Source: Burkholderiaceae bacterium (lineage in GTDB: Bacteria; Pseudomonadota; Gammaproteobacteria; Burkholderiales; Burkholderiaceae_C). Taken from it: a stretch of 64,000 nt of DNA. The DNA lies in assembly GCA_030123545.1 (NCBI GenBank), contig CP126124.1, positions 1,736,001 to 1,800,000 on the forward strand, given 5' to 3'. The notes under the pieces are model-generated. The model was not told the DNA's origin. It saw nothing but the letters and a program-made list of their open reading frames with translations, and did no database searches. Shown one piece after another: positions 17,234 through 26,323 of this stretch (the first letter of the stretch is position 1; each line of letters begins with the position of its first letter). The position numbers were made by a program, and so were the translations under genes.

Positions 17234-18619
17234 ATGAGTTTGCGCATCTACAACACGCTGTCGCGTGCGATGGAGCCGTTCGCGCCGCTCGAGGCTGGCC
17301 ATGTGCGGATGTACGTCTGCGGCATGACCGTCTACGACCTGTGCCACCTGGGTCATGCGCGCTCGATGGTCGCGTTCGACATCGTGCAGCGCTGGCTGCG
17401 CGCGAGCGGGCTCGCGGTGACCTATGTGCGCAACATCACCGACATCGACGACAAGATCATCCGCCGTGCGCTGGAGAACGACGAGACCATCCGTTCACTC
17501 ACGGATCGCATGGTGGATGCGCTGCACCAGGATGCCGATGCGCTGGGTATTGCACGCCCGACGCACGAGCCGCGCGCGACTGACTACGTGCCGCAGATGC
17601 TGGCGATGATCGCGGCGCTGGAGCTAAAGGGCCTCGCTTACCGCGCGGGAGGCGGTGACGTGAACTACGCGGTGCGCCGGTTCGCGCCATACGGCCGGCT
17701 GTCGGGCAAGTCGCTTGACGAACTGCGCGCCGGCGAGCGTGTCGCGGTCGCCGACGACAAGGACGATCCGCTCGACTTCGCGTTGTGGAAAAGCGCGAAG
17801 CCGTCGGAACCGGATGATGCGCAATGGCCGAGCGTGTATGGTGCAGGCCGCCCCGGATGGCACATCGAATGCTCGGCGATGAGCTGCGCGCTGCTCGGGG
17901 AGCAGTTCGATATCCACGGCGGCGGCGCCGACCTGCAGTTCCCGCACCACGAAAACGAGATCGCGCAGAGCCAGGGCGCCTCGGGCAAGCCGCCGGCGCG
18001 CTTGTGGATGCACAACGGCTTCGTCACGCGCGACAACGAGAAGATGGCCAAGAGCCTGGGCAACTTCTTCACGATTCGCGACATCCTGCAGCGCTACGAC
18101 GCCGAGACCGTGCGCTTCTTCATCGCCCGCGCGCACTACCGCAGCCCGCTCCCCTACAGCGACGCGCATCTGGATGACGCGCGCGCCGCGCTGCGGCGGC
18201 TCTACACCGCGCTCGATGCGGTGCCGGCGTCCGAGGTCGTGATCGACTGGGCCGACCCGTACGCCGCGCGCTTCAAGGCTGCGATGGACGATGACTTCGG
18301 CACGCCGGAAGCCGTGGCGGTGCTGTTCGACCTTGCAGGCGCCGTGAACCGATCGCGCGCAAGTGACCTTGCCGGATTGCTGAAGGCGCTGGGCGGCTGC
18401 ATCGGATTGCTGCAGAGCGAACCCGCGCGCTTCCTGCAGGCGAGCGGGGCGGCGGTGCAGTTGGACCCCGCGGCGATCGAGACGCAGATCGCCGCACGCC
18501 TGGCGGCCCGCGCGGCCCGGGATTTTGCCGAGGCGGATCGCATCCGCAGTGAGTTGCTGTCTCGCGGGGTCGTGCTGAAGGACACCGCGGCGGGCACCAC
18601 CTGGGAGGTCGCGCGCTGA
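17234..18619 (+). CDS. cysS: cysteinyl-tRNA synthetase
   Basis: Class I aminoacyl-tRNA synthetase that charges tRNA-Cys. A 461-residue protein of normal length. The HIGH-type motif is HLGH (38-41), the KMSKS-type motif is KMAKS (about 270-274), and Cys29 begins the zinc-binding set, with HHENE later. The N-terminal MYVCGMTVYDLCHLGHARS is highly conserved. It starts a plus-strand block (DNA glycosylase, accA, tilS, lysC) typical of Burkholderiales. Confidence 0.97.
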   Translation: MSLRIYNTLSRAMEPFAPLEAGHVRMYVCGMTVYDLCHLGHARSMVAFDIVQRWLRASGLAVTYVRNITDIDDKIIRRALENDETIRSLTDRMVDALHQDADALGIARPTHEPRATDYVPQMLAMIAALELKGLAYRAGGGDVNYAVRRFAPYGRLSGKSLDELRAGERVAVADDKDDPLDFALWKSAKPSEPDDAQWPSVYGAGRPGWHIECSAMSCALLGEQFDIHGGGADLQFPHHENEIAQSQGASGKPPARLWMHNGFVTRDNEKMAKSLGNFFTIRDILQRYDAETVRFFIARAHYRSPLPYSDAHLDDARAALRRLYTALDAVPASEVVIDWADPYAARFKAAMDDDFGTPEAVAVLFDLAGAVNRSRASDLAGLLKALGGCIGLLQSEPARFLQASGAAVQLDPAAIETQIAARLAARAARDFAEADRIRSELLSRGVVLKDTAAGTTWEVAR

Positions 18620-18664
18620 TGCGGATCTACGGTTTACTGCCGGGAAGCGGAGGAGTGCATTGAG

Positions 18665-19327
18665 ATGTGTGCTTCAAAAAGAATAGCAATCCCGGGCGCT
18701 TCCGCGCTGCTGATGCCAGCCTACTGGGACGATGCGCAGCGGCACCTGGTGCGGCGCGACCGGGTCATGAAGCGGCTGATCCCGCAGTTCGGCGACGCCC
18801 GGCTGCAGTCGCGCGGCGAGGCCTTCACGACGCTGGCGCGCAGCATCGTCGGCCAGCAGATTTCGGTGAAGGCCGCGCAGTCGGTGTGGGAACGCTTTGC
18901 CGCGCTGACGCGCAGGATGACGCCGGCGAACGTGCTGAAACTCAAGGTCGACGACATGCGCGCCGCCGGCCTGAGCGCGCGCAAGGTCGAGTACCTGATC
19001 GACCTTGCGCTGCATTTCGACGCCGGCGTCGTGCACGTCAAATCGTGGGAGGACTGGGACGACGAGGCGGTCATCGCCGAGCTGGTGGCGATCCGCGGCA
19101 TCGGCCGCTGGACCGCCGAGATGTTCCTGATCTTCCACCTGATGCGCCCGAACGTGCTGCCGCTCGACGACGTCGGGCTGATGACCGGCATCAGCCGCAA
19201 TTACTTCTCCGGCGAGTCGGTCAGCCGCAGCGACGTGCGCGAGGTCGCCGCCGCCTGGGCGCCTTATTGCAGCGTCGCGACTTGGTATATTTGGCGCTCG
19301 CTCGACCCGCTGCCGATTGACTATTAG
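18665..19327 (+). CDS. HhH-GPD base-excision DNA glycosylase (AlkA-like)
   Basis: A 220-residue DNA-3-methyladenine glycosylase II-like protein that should remove alkylated bases. The helix-hairpin-helix is AIRGIGRWTAEMF (about 142-154), followed by the catalytic Asp in LPLDDVGL (Asp168 or Asp169). ATG at 18665 has GGAGGAG about 9 bases upstream. Codons 3-8 coincide with the 17-bp AT-rich word GCTTCAAAAAGAATAGC. It has no N-terminal AlkA domain, so it is the short bacterial/archaeal form. Situated between cysS and accA. Confidence 0.9.
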   Translation: MCASKRIAIPGASALLMPAYWDDAQRHLVRRDRVMKRLIPQFGDARLQSRGEAFTTLARSIVGQQISVKAAQSVWERFAALTRRMTPANVLKLKVDDMRAAGLSARKVEYLIDLALHFDAGVVHVKSWEDWDDEAVIAELVAIRGIGRWTAEMFLIFHLMRPNVLPLDDVGLMTGISRNYFSGESVSRSDVREVAAAWAPYCSVATWYIWRSLDPLPIDY

Positions 19328-19393
19328 GCTGCCGACAGGCAGCGCATTCCGCCGCACTGATTTCCGGCGCGCGGACCCAGAGGAGAACGATCG

Positions 19394-20368
19394 TTGGCCA
19401 AGAAAACTTTTCTCGACTTCGAGCATCCGATTGCCGAACTCGAGACCAAGATTGAAGAGCTGCGCTACGTGCAGACGGAGAGCGCGGTCGACATCTCCGA
19501 AGAGATCGACCAGCTCAGCAAGAAGAGCCTGCAGCTCACGAAGGATATCTACTCCGATCTGACGCCCTGGCAGATCACGAAGATCGCGCGCCACCCCGAG
19601 CGCCCGTACACGCTCGACTACGTGCGCGAGATCTTCACCGACTTCGTCGAACTGCACGGCGACCGACACTTCGCCGACGATCTGTCCATCGTCGGCGGCC
19701 TCGCGCGCTTCAACGGCAACGCGTGCATGGTGATCGGTCACCAGAAGGGGCGCGACACCAAGGAGCGCGCCGCGCGCAACTTCGGCATGAGCCGGCCCGA
19801 GGGCTACCGCAAGGCGCTGCGGCTGATGAAGACCGCCGAGAAGTTCAAGCTGCCGGTGTTCACCTTCGTCGACACGCCGGGCGCGTTTCCCGGCATCGAG
19901 GCCGAGGAGCGCGGCCAGTCCGAGGCGATCGGGCGCAACATCTTCGAGATGGCGCAGCTCGAGGTGCCGATCATCACCACGGTGATCGGCGAGGGTGGCT
20001 CCGGCGGCGCACTGGCGATCTCGGTCGCCGACCAGGTGCTGATGCTGCAATACGCGGTGTATTCGGTGATCAGCCCGGAAGGCTGTGCGTCGATCCTGTG
20101 GAAGAGTTCGGAGCAGGCCCAGGTCGCGGCCGACGCCCTGGGCATCACCGCGCACCGGTTGAAGGCGCTCGGGCTGATCGACAAGATCGTCAACGAACCG
20201 GTCGGTGGCGCGCACCGCGATCCGCGCCAGATGGCAGCGTTCCTCAAGCGCGGGTTGAATGACGCGTTCCGCCAGGTCGCCGATCTGAAGGTGAAGGAAC
20301 TGCTCGAGCGGCGCTACGAGCGGCTGCAAAGCTACGGCCGCTACAACGACACCAAGGCCGACAAATAG
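19394..20368 (+). CDS. accA: acetyl-CoA carboxylase carboxyltransferase subunit alpha
   Basis: AccA with AccD forms the carboxyltransferase that makes malonyl-CoA, the first committed step of fatty acid synthesis. 324 residues, full length. The start is TTG at 19394 with AGGAGA 8 bases upstream; the protein then reads AKKTFLDFEHPIAELE, matching the family N-terminus. Carboxyltransferase segments such as TPGAFPGIEAEERGQSEAI and GEGGSGGALAI are intact. tilS follows after 26 bases. Confidence 0.97.
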   Translation: MAKKTFLDFEHPIAELETKIEELRYVQTESAVDISEEIDQLSKKSLQLTKDIYSDLTPWQITKIARHPERPYTLDYVREIFTDFVELHGDRHFADDLSIVGGLARFNGNACMVIGHQKGRDTKERAARNFGMSRPEGYRKALRLMKTAEKFKLPVFTFVDTPGAFPGIEAEERGQSEAIGRNIFEMAQLEVPIITTVIGEGGSGGALAISVADQVLMLQYAVYSVISPEGCASILWKSSEQAQVAADALGITAHRLKALGLIDKIVNEPVGGAHRDPRQMAAFLKRGLNDAFRQVADLKVKELLERRYERLQSYGRYNDTKADK

Positions 20369-20394
20369 CACCCCGGAGCAGCGCCCTGGCTTGC

Positions 20395-21390
20395 ATGGAC
20401 CGTCAAGGCCGGCAACGGGGAGCAACGGACGGCGGCTCGTTCGACGGCGCGCTGCGCGCCTTCTCCCCCGAATTGCCGCTGGGCGTGGCCTACAGCGGCG
20501 GCGCCGATTCCAGCGCGCTGCTGCTCGGTTGCGTACAGCGATGGCCGGGACAGGTGCACGCGCTGCACGTGCACCATGGGCTGCAATCGGCGGCCGATGC
20601 GTTCGAAGCGCATTGCCGCGTGTTCTGCGACCGGCACCGGATCCCACTGGTCGTACGCCGCGTGCAGGCGGCCCCGGCGCGCGGCACGAGCCCCGAGGAC
20701 GCTGCGCGGACCGCACGTTACGAGGCATTTGCGGCTGTAGCCCAGCAGGAATGGGCGTCGTACGCTATTCATTCAATAGCAATCGCACAGCAGGCCGACG
20801 ACCAGGCCGAGACCGTGCTGCTCGCGCTGACGCGCGGCGCCGGGCTGCCCGGCCTGTCGGCGATGCCCGACCGTTGGGAGCGCGGCGGCATCACCTACCA
20901 CAGGCCGCTGCTGCGCGTGCCGGCAGCGCGGATTCGCGCTTGGCTGCGCGAGCAGGGCGAGGCCTGGATCGACGATCCGACCAACGCCGACCAGCGCTAT
21001 ACGCGCAACCGGATCCGCGCGCGGCTGATGCCGGCGCTCGATCAGGCGTTTCCGCAGTTTCGCGAGACCTTCGCACGCAGCGCCGCGCATATGGCGCAGG
21101 CCGAGGCGCTGCTGCGCGAACTGGCCGCGCAGGACCTGGCGCAGGTCGGCGTCCCGCCGCTGATTGACAGCCTGCGCCGGCTGCCCGCGGCGCGCCAGGC
21201 CAACCTGCTGCGGCACTGGCTGCGAACCGCGCACGGCGCTGCCGCCAGCAGCGCGCAGTTGGGCGAACTGCTCCGGCAGATCGCCGCATGCCGCACACGC
21301 GCGCAGCACATCCACCTGAAGGTCGGTGATGGGTTCGCCGAGCGCCGCGGCGAACGGCTCGATTGGTACAATTCCAAGGTTTTGCTTTGA
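20395..21390 (+). CDS. tilS: tRNA(Ile)-lysidine synthase
   Basis: TilS adds lysine to C34 of the CAU-anticodon tRNA-Ile so that it reads AUA. The ATP-binding PP-loop SGGADSS is at residues 34-40, with HVHHGLQ and the PTNADQRYTRNRIR segment conserved. At 331 residues it lacks most of the C-terminal domain of E. coli TilS (about 430 residues), a length seen in other bacteria. A 17-bp AT-rich word (20764-20780) lies inside the coding region and is translated as AIHSIAI. Confidence 0.93.
   Translation: MDRQGRQRGATDGGSFDGALRAFSPELPLGVAYSGGADSSALLLGCVQRWPGQVHALHVHHGLQSAADAFEAHCRVFCDRHRIPLVVRRVQAAPARGTSPEDAARTARYEAFAAVAQQEWASYAIHSIAIAQQADDQAETVLLALTRGAGLPGLSAMPDRWERGGITYHRPLLRVPAARIRAWLREQGEAWIDDPTNADQRYTRNRIRARLMPALDQAFPQFRETFARSAAHMAQAEALLRELAAQDLAQVGVPPLIDSLRRLPAARQANLLRHWLRTAHGAAASSAQLGELLRQIAACRTRAQHIHLKVGDGFAERRGERLDWYNSKVLL
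20764..20780. repeat. 17-bp dispersed dyad inside tilS
   Basis: GCTATTCATTCAATAGC: 6-bp perfect arms (GCTATT/AATAGC) and a 5-base centre, in an otherwise GC-rich gene. Same 17-bp length and ends as the other copies in this window. Confidence 0.5.
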
Positions 21391-21400
21391 TTCGCGTCCG

Positions 21401-22687
21401 ATGGCATTGATCGTCCAGAAATACGGCGGCACTTCGATGGGCTCGACCGAGCGCATCCGCAACGTGGCGCGTCGCGTGGCGAAGTGGGCGCGCGCCGGGC
21501 ACCGGATGGTCGTGGTGCCGAGCGCGATGAGTGGCGAGACGAATCGGCTGCTGGCGCTGGCGAAGGAAGTCGCACCGCCCAAGCCTGGCGCCGCCTATGC
21601 ACGGGAACTCGACATGCTGGCCGCGACCGGCGAGCAGGCGTCGAGCGCGCTGCTGGCGATCGCGCTGCAGGCCGAAGGCCTGGGCGCGGTCAGCTATGCG
21701 GGCTGGCAGGTGCCGATCCGCACTGACAGCGCCTACACCAAGGCGCGCATCGAATCGATCGACGACACGCGCGTGCGCGCCGACTTGGGCGCGGGCCGGG
21801 TCGTGATCGTTACCGGCTTTCAGGGTATCGATGGCAACGGCCACGTCACCACGCTCGGCCGCGGCGGCAGCGACACCTCGGCGGTCGCGGTGGCCGCCGC
21901 GATGCATGCCGACGAATGCCTGATCTTCACCGACGTGGACGGGGTCTACACGACTGATCCGCGCGTGGTGCCGGAGGCGCGACGCCTGAAGACCGTGAGT
22001 TTCGAGGAAATGCTGGAGATGGCGAGTCTCGGCTCCAAGGTGCTGCAGATCCGCTCGGTCGAGTTCGCAGGCAAGTACCGCGTGCCGCTGCGCGTGCTCT
22101 CGAGCTTCACGCCGTGGGACATTCCGATTGCCGAAGAGGCCCGCTCGGGCACGCTGATCACCTTCGAGGAAGACGAACAAATGGAACAAGCCATCGTGTC
22201 CGGCATCGCGTTCAGCCGCGATGAGGCCAAGATTTCAGTACTGGGGGTACCGGACCGACCCGGCATCGCGTACCAGATCCTCGGTGCGGTGGCGGATGCG
22301 AATGTCGAGGTCGACGTGATCATCCAGAACATCGGCAAGGAGGGCAAGACCGACTTCAGCTTCACCGTCGGCCGCGGCGACTACGCGCGCACCGTCGACT
22401 TGTTGAAGGACAAGGTGTTGCCCAGCCTGGGCGCGCAGCAGGTGATCGGGGATCCGAGGATCTGCAAGGTGTCGATCGTCGGCATCGGCATGCGCAGCCA
22501 CGTGGGCATCGCCAGCCAGATGTTCCGCTGTCTGGCCGAGGAGGGGATCAACATCCAGATGATCTCCACCTCCGAGATCAAGACCTCGGTCGTGATCGAC
22601 GAAAAGTACATGGAACTGGCCGTGCGCGCGCTGCACAAGGCCTTCGATCTGGACCAGCCGGGCAACGGAAAATCGGCGCAGTCATGA
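21401..22687 (+). CDS. lysC: aspartate kinase
   Basis: Phosphorylates aspartate, the first step to lysine, threonine and methionine. A 428-residue protein with the kinase domain opening MALIVQKYGGTSMGS (KYGG in place of the common KFGG), GFQG, GRGGSDT and FTDVDGVYTTDPR. Two C-terminal ACT domains start near residue 265 and would mediate feedback inhibition. ATG at 21401 lies 10 bases after tilS. The tRNA-Ser gene follows directly. Confidence 0.97.
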   Translation: MALIVQKYGGTSMGSTERIRNVARRVAKWARAGHRMVVVPSAMSGETNRLLALAKEVAPPKPGAAYARELDMLAATGEQASSALLAIALQAEGLGAVSYAGWQVPIRTDSAYTKARIESIDDTRVRADLGAGRVVIVTGFQGIDGNGHVTTLGRGGSDTSAVAVAAAMHADECLIFTDVDGVYTTDPRVVPEARRLKTVSFEEMLEMASLGSKVLQIRSVEFAGKYRVPLRVLSSFTPWDIPIAEEARSGTLITFEEDEQMEQAIVSGIAFSRDEAKISVLGVPDRPGIAYQILGAVADANVEVDVIIQNIGKEGKTDFSFTVGRGDYARTVDLLKDKVLPSLGAQQVIGDPRICKVSIVGIGMRSHVGIASQMFRCLAEEGINIQMISTSEIKTSVVIDEKYMELAVRALHKAFDLDQPGNGKSAQS

Positions 22688-22702
22688 GATAATGCCTCGG
22701 CC

Positions 22703-22795
22703 GGAAACGTGACCGAGTGGCCGAAGGTGCTCCCCTGCTAAGGGAGTATGGGGTGTTGAGCCTCATCGAGGGTTCGAATCCCTCCGTTTCCGCCA
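22703..22795 (+). tRNA. tRNA-Ser(GCT)
   Basis: Acceptor arms GGAAACG and CGTTTCC pair fully, the discriminator is G and the CCA is encoded. Anticodon loop CTGCTAA gives GCT, reading AGC/AGU. A long variable arm (GTATGGGGTGTTGAGCCTCA region) marks it as class II serine tRNA, and the T-arm GGTTCGAATCC is canonical. An intrinsic terminator follows at 22819. Confidence 0.97.
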
Positions 22796-22818
22796 ATCGT
22801 GACCTCCGCGCATTGCAA

Positions 22819-22845
22819 CAAGCCGCCTCGAGGGCGGCTTTTTCG
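22819..22845 (+). terminator. intrinsic terminator after lysC / tRNA-Ser
   Basis: Stem AGCCGCC / GGCGGCT with loop TCGAG, followed by TTTTTCG. It lies 24 bases after the tRNA, before the convergent hslR gene. Confidence 0.8.
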
Positions 22846-22872
22846 TTTGAGGGTACGCAGTGTCATGCTGCG

Positions 22873-23286
22873 CTAAACATCGCCGTCGCTTGACGCGCTC
22901 CAGCGGCTGTTCCACGCTTTCTGCAGTTCGCGCCGGTCGCGCTTCGTGGGGCGGCCGTGTGCGATGTCGTGAGCCGGCTCGGGAGCGACGCGGCGCCGCT
23001 GCGTAGACAGATCGTGCCGCTGCAGGCTCTCGGGGGTTTCCTCGTACAGCAGTTGCGCCACCGATGCCGGCCCGCGCACCGCCGGGAGCCCGCGAACGAC
23101 GACGCTGCGGAGCAGGTCCCCCTGGCGCAGGGCTATCGTGTCGCCGGGCCGGATCTCGCGCGAGGGCTTGGCATCAATCCCGTTCACCCGCACGCGCCCG
23201 AGTCCGATCGCGTCAGCCGCGATCGACCGCGTCTTGAAGAAGCGCGCCGCCCAGAGCCATTTGTCGAGCCGCAGCTTGTCGATCAT
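22873..23286 (-). CDS. hslR: ribosome-associated heat-shock protein Hsp15 (S4 domain)
   Basis: A 137-residue RNA-binding protein with an N-terminal S4 domain: KLRLDKWLWAARFFKTRSIAADAI and then GRVRVNGIDAKPSREIRPGD. In E. coli Hsp15 recognises stalled 50S subunits carrying peptidyl-tRNA and helps recycle them. The C-terminal tail is basic (GRPTKRDRRELQKAW). The frame stays open far upstream, but similarity begins at ATG 23286. Divergent from the sigma-54 activator. Confidence 0.88.
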   Translation of the reverse strand: MIDKLRLDKWLWAARFFKTRSIAADAIGLGRVRVNGIDAKPSREIRPGDTIALRQGDLLRSVVVRGLPAVRGPASVAQLLYEETPESLQRHDLSTQRRRVAPEPAHDIAHGRPTKRDRRELQKAWNSRWSASSDGDV

Positions 23287-23355
23287 CGGCGAGCATGGTA
23301 CGGCAGAGCCGCCGGGCAACGCTTGGGCATGCGCGGATGCCGCTAACATCGTCCC

Positions 23356-24876
23356 ATGGAATCGACACCGATCGCGTCCGCGTGCGCCGGGGACGACGCC
23401 GGCCACGGCCTGCCGCTCGACGCACAGAGCATTCTGGAACTGGCCGCGCGCTCGATGTTCCACGTCTTTTCCAGCATCAGCCAGGGCATGTTCCTGATTG
23501 ATCGCACCGGACGCATCGTCTGGGTGAACGACGGCTATCAGCGGTTTCTGCCGGCGCTCGGTCTGTCGTCCGTCGAGCAGTTCGTCGGGCGACTGGTCGA
23601 GGAGGTGATCCCGAACACCCAGATGCGCCAGGTGCTGGAATCGGGCGAGGCGATTCTGGTCGATCTGCTGACGAACCGCGCCGGCACCTTCGTCGTCAGC
23701 CGCATTCCGCTGCGCGATGAAGCCGGCGCGGTGATCGGTGCGATCGGCATCGTGCTGTTCGACCAGCCCGAGACCACGCTCAAACCGCTGATCGCCAAGT
23801 TCGCGCGCATGCAGCGCGACCTCGACGACGCGCGCCGCGAACTCGAGGCGCAGCGCGTGATGCATGGTGCCGGCCGGCGCCCGTTCAAATACACCTTTGC
23901 GAACTTCGTTGGATCGAGTCCGGCGGCCATCGAGGTCAAGCGCCAGGCGCGCCGCGCGGCGCAATCGAACAGTCCGGTGCTGCTGCTCGGCGAAACCGGT
24001 ACCGGCAAGGAACTGCTCGCGCATGCGGTGCATGCGGCATCTGCGCGCGCCGGCGGTCCGCTGGTCAGCGTCAACATCGCCGCGGTGCCCGACACCTTGC
24101 TGGAGGCGGAGTTCTTCGGTGTCGCGCCCGGCGCTTACACCGGCGCCGACCGCAAGGGGCGTGACGGCAAGTTCAAGCTGGCCGACGGCGGTACGCTGTT
24201 CCTGGACGAGATCGGCGACATGCCACTCGGACTGCAGGCCAAGTTGCTGCGCGCGCTGCAGGAAGGCGAGATCGAGCCGCTGGGTTCGAACCGGCTGGTG
24301 CCGTTCGACGCGCGCGTGATCGCCGCGACCTCGCACGACCTTGCGGCGCTGGTGCGCGCCGGTCGTTTCCGCGAAGACCTCTACTACCGGCTGAGCGTGC
24401 TGCCGATCCGGGTGCCGCCGCTGCGCGAGCGTCGCAGCGACATTCCGGCGCTGGTCGAAGTCCTTGCCGAGGACATCGCGCAGCGCAACGGGCAGTCGCT
24501 GCCCGAGGTCACGCCCGCGGCACTGGCGCTGCTCGGTGAGCAGACCTGGCGCGGCAATATCCGCGAGCTGCGCAACCTGCTGGAGCAGGCGGCGTTGCGC
24601 AGTGATTCGGCACGCATCGACACATCGCATCTCGACGTGGTGCTGCGCGATGCCGGCATCGAGCCCGTCGTGCCCCGCGCCGTTCTTGGTGCCCACGTCG
24701 CGGCGCCGGTTCGCGCGACTGCCCTGGTACGGCCGCTTCCCGAGCAGATCGCCGAGCTGGAGCGCGAGGCGATTTCCGCCGCGCTGGCCGCCTGCGGCGG
24801 CAACAAGCTCGGGGCGGCGCGCATGCTCGGGATCTCGCGCGCAACGCTCTACGATCGCCTGAGCCAGATTGTCTGA
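23356..24876 (+). CDS. sigma-54-dependent activator with PAS sensor domain
   Basis: A 506-residue bacterial enhancer-binding protein. Residues about 35-150 look like a PAS sensor (FLIDRTGRIVWVNDGYQRFL). The AAA+ domain spans about 180-405: Walker A GETGTGKE (212-219), the sigma-54 contact loop GAYTGA (259-264, a tolerated variant of GAFTGA), and Walker B TLFLDEIGD. A Fis-type HTH (NKLGAARMLGISRATLYDRL) ends the protein. The importer operon begins 160 bases downstream behind a -24/-12 promoter, so it is the probable target. The signal sensed by the PAS domain is unknown. Confidence 0.92.
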   Translation: MESTPIASACAGDDAGHGLPLDAQSILELAARSMFHVFSSISQGMFLIDRTGRIVWVNDGYQRFLPALGLSSVEQFVGRLVEEVIPNTQMRQVLESGEAILVDLLTNRAGTFVVSRIPLRDEAGAVIGAIGIVLFDQPETTLKPLIAKFARMQRDLDDARRELEAQRVMHGAGRRPFKYTFANFVGSSPAAIEVKRQARRAAQSNSPVLLLGETGTGKELLAHAVHAASARAGGPLVSVNIAAVPDTLLEAEFFGVAPGAYTGADRKGRDGKFKLADGGTLFLDEIGDMPLGLQAKLLRALQEGEIEPLGSNRLVPFDARVIAATSHDLAALVRAGRFREDLYYRLSVLPIRVPPLRERRSDIPALVEVLAEDIAQRNGQSLPEVTPAALALLGEQTWRGNIRELRNLLEQAALRSDSARIDTSHLDVVLRDAGIEPVVPRAVLGAHVAAPVRATALVRPLPEQIAELEREAISAALAACGGNKLGAARMLGISRATLYDRLSQIV

Positions 24877-24905
24877 ATTAATGGCAATTGTCTGAATTTA
24901 AGGCA
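24868..24905. promoter_or_regulatory. tandem 19-bp repeats, probable enhancer sites of the activator
   Basis: ATTGTCTGAATTAATGGCA followed at once by ATTGTCTGAATTTAAGGCA, 17 of 19 positions identical. Each unit is an imperfect dyad (TTGTCTGAA / TTAAGGCAA in the second). The first overlaps the last codons of the activator gene. They lie about 75-110 bases upstream of the -24/-12 promoter, the normal place for enhancer-binding sites. Confidence 0.6.
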
Positions 24906-24977
24906 AATATGCTGCCTGCATTTCGTGCTTAACGTAACCCGCTCGAGAAATTGCTGAGGAATCAATGGATTAGCGGC

Positions 24978-24993
24978 TGGCATGGAGAATGCT
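24978..24993 (+). promoter_or_regulatory. sigma-54 (-24/-12) promoter of the importer operon
   Basis: TGGCATGGAGAATGCT: the GG at -24 and GC at -12 have the required spacing (compare TGGCAC-N5-TTGC). It lies 44 bases upstream of the binding-protein ATG and directly after a sigma-54 activator gene. The second T of the TTGC box is kept and the first is A. Confidence 0.65.
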
Positions 24994-25036
24994 AGGATTA
25001 CCGATTGTTTCGTTGCCCCAACCAGGAGACCCGTTG

Positions 25037-26233
25037 ATGCTGCATCGTCGCCTACTGATCGCGCTTGGCGCGCTGGCCGCCGTCGGATTTGCGTCCGCGC
25101 CGGCATTCGCCCAGACCAAGGAAGTCCGCATCTGCCACGTGCACAGCATGACCGGGCCGCTGGAGGCTTATGGCAAGCAGACGCAGACCGGCCTGATGCT
25201 CGGCCTGAACTACGCGACCGGCGGCACGATGACCGTGGCCGGCAAGAAGCTCGTCGTGATCGAGAAGGATGACCAGGGCAAGCCCGATCTGGGCAAGTCG
25301 CTGCTGGCCGCCGGCTACTCCGACGACAAGTGCAACTTGGCGGTCGGTCCGACCTCGTCCGCGGTCGCGCTGGCGATGCTGCCGGTGGCCGAGGAGTACA
25401 AGAAGATCTTGATCGTCGAACCGGCGGTTGCCGATTCGATCACCGGCGACAAGTGGAACAAGTACATCTTCCGCACCGCCCGCAACAGCTCGCAGGACGC
25501 GATCTCGAACGCGATCGCGCTCGACAATCCGAACACTTCCATCGCGACGCTGGCGCAGGACTATGCGTTCGGACGCGACGGCGTGAAGGCGTTCAAGGCC
25601 GCGCTCAAGCATGCCAAGCTGGTACACGAGGAGTTCCTGCCGACCAACACCACCGACTTCACCGCGGCCGCGCAACGGCTGATCGACGCGCTGAAGGACA
25701 AGCCGGGCCGCAAGGTCATCTTCATCATCTGGGCCGGTGCCGGCAATCCGTTCAAGATCGCCGACATGGATCTCAAGCGCTACGGCATCGAGATCGCGAC
25801 CGGCGGCAACATCCTGCCGGCGATGGCGGCGTACAAGCAGTTCCCGGGCATGGAAGGCGCCACCTACTACTACTACGGCATCCCGAAGAACCCGATCAAC
25901 AACTGGCTGGTGGCCGAGCACTATAAGGAATTCAAGGCTCCGCCGGACTTCTTCACCGCCGGGGGCTTCTCGGCCGCGATGGCGATCGTGACCGCGCTCA
26001 AAAAGACCGACGGCAACACCGATTCGAACCTGCTGATCAAGACCATGGAAGGCATGAGCTTCGAGACGCCGAAGGGCAAGATGACCTTCCGCAAGCAGGA
26101 TCACCAGGCGATGCAGGACATGTACGCGTTCAAGATCAAGGTCGATCCGGCGCTGCCCTGGGCCGTGCCCGAACTGGTCAAGGTGATCACGCCCGACCAG
26201 ATGGACGTGCCGATCCTGAACCACCGCCAGTAA
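25037..26233 (+). CDS. periplasmic binding protein of a Liv-type ABC importer
   Basis: A 398-residue type I periplasmic binding protein. The signal peptide ends after SAPAFA (residue 25); the mature protein begins QTKEVRICHVHSMTGPLEAYG, the family's ligand-site strand-loop. ATG at 25037 has AGGAG 8 bases upstream. It heads an operon with two ATPases and two permeases. The ligand cannot be read from sequence: the family covers branched-chain amino acids, amides, urea and aromatic acids. Expression is probably sigma-54-dependent. Confidence 0.9.
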   Translation: MLHRRLLIALGALAAVGFASAPAFAQTKEVRICHVHSMTGPLEAYGKQTQTGLMLGLNYATGGTMTVAGKKLVVIEKDDQGKPDLGKSLLAAGYSDDKCNLAVGPTSSAVALAMLPVAEEYKKILIVEPAVADSITGDKWNKYIFRTARNSSQDAISNAIALDNPNTSIATLAQDYAFGRDGVKAFKAALKHAKLVHEEFLPTNTTDFTAAAQRLIDALKDKPGRKVIFIIWAGAGNPFKIADMDLKRYGIEIATGGNILPAMAAYKQFPGMEGATYYYYGIPKNPINNWLVAEHYKEFKAPPDFFTAGGFSAAMAIVTALKKTDGNTDSNLLIKTMEGMSFETPKGKMTFRKQDHQAMQDMYAFKIKVDPALPWAVPELVKVITPDQMDVPILNHRQ

Positions 26234-26323
26234 GTCCAGGTTGGCCAGCGTGCGCGGACCGGGGCGGGTGCTGTTCCGGTCGCAGCGCCCTGGCCGTGCC
26301 GTTGCTCCGTTGCCGACCAGTCG

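Noticed and set aside
24130..24147. GAYTGA in place of GAFTGA in the sigma-54 activator as a sign of lost sigma-54 contact
   Set aside because: Tyr at this position occurs in functional enhancer-binding proteins, and a matching -24/-12 promoter lies downstream.
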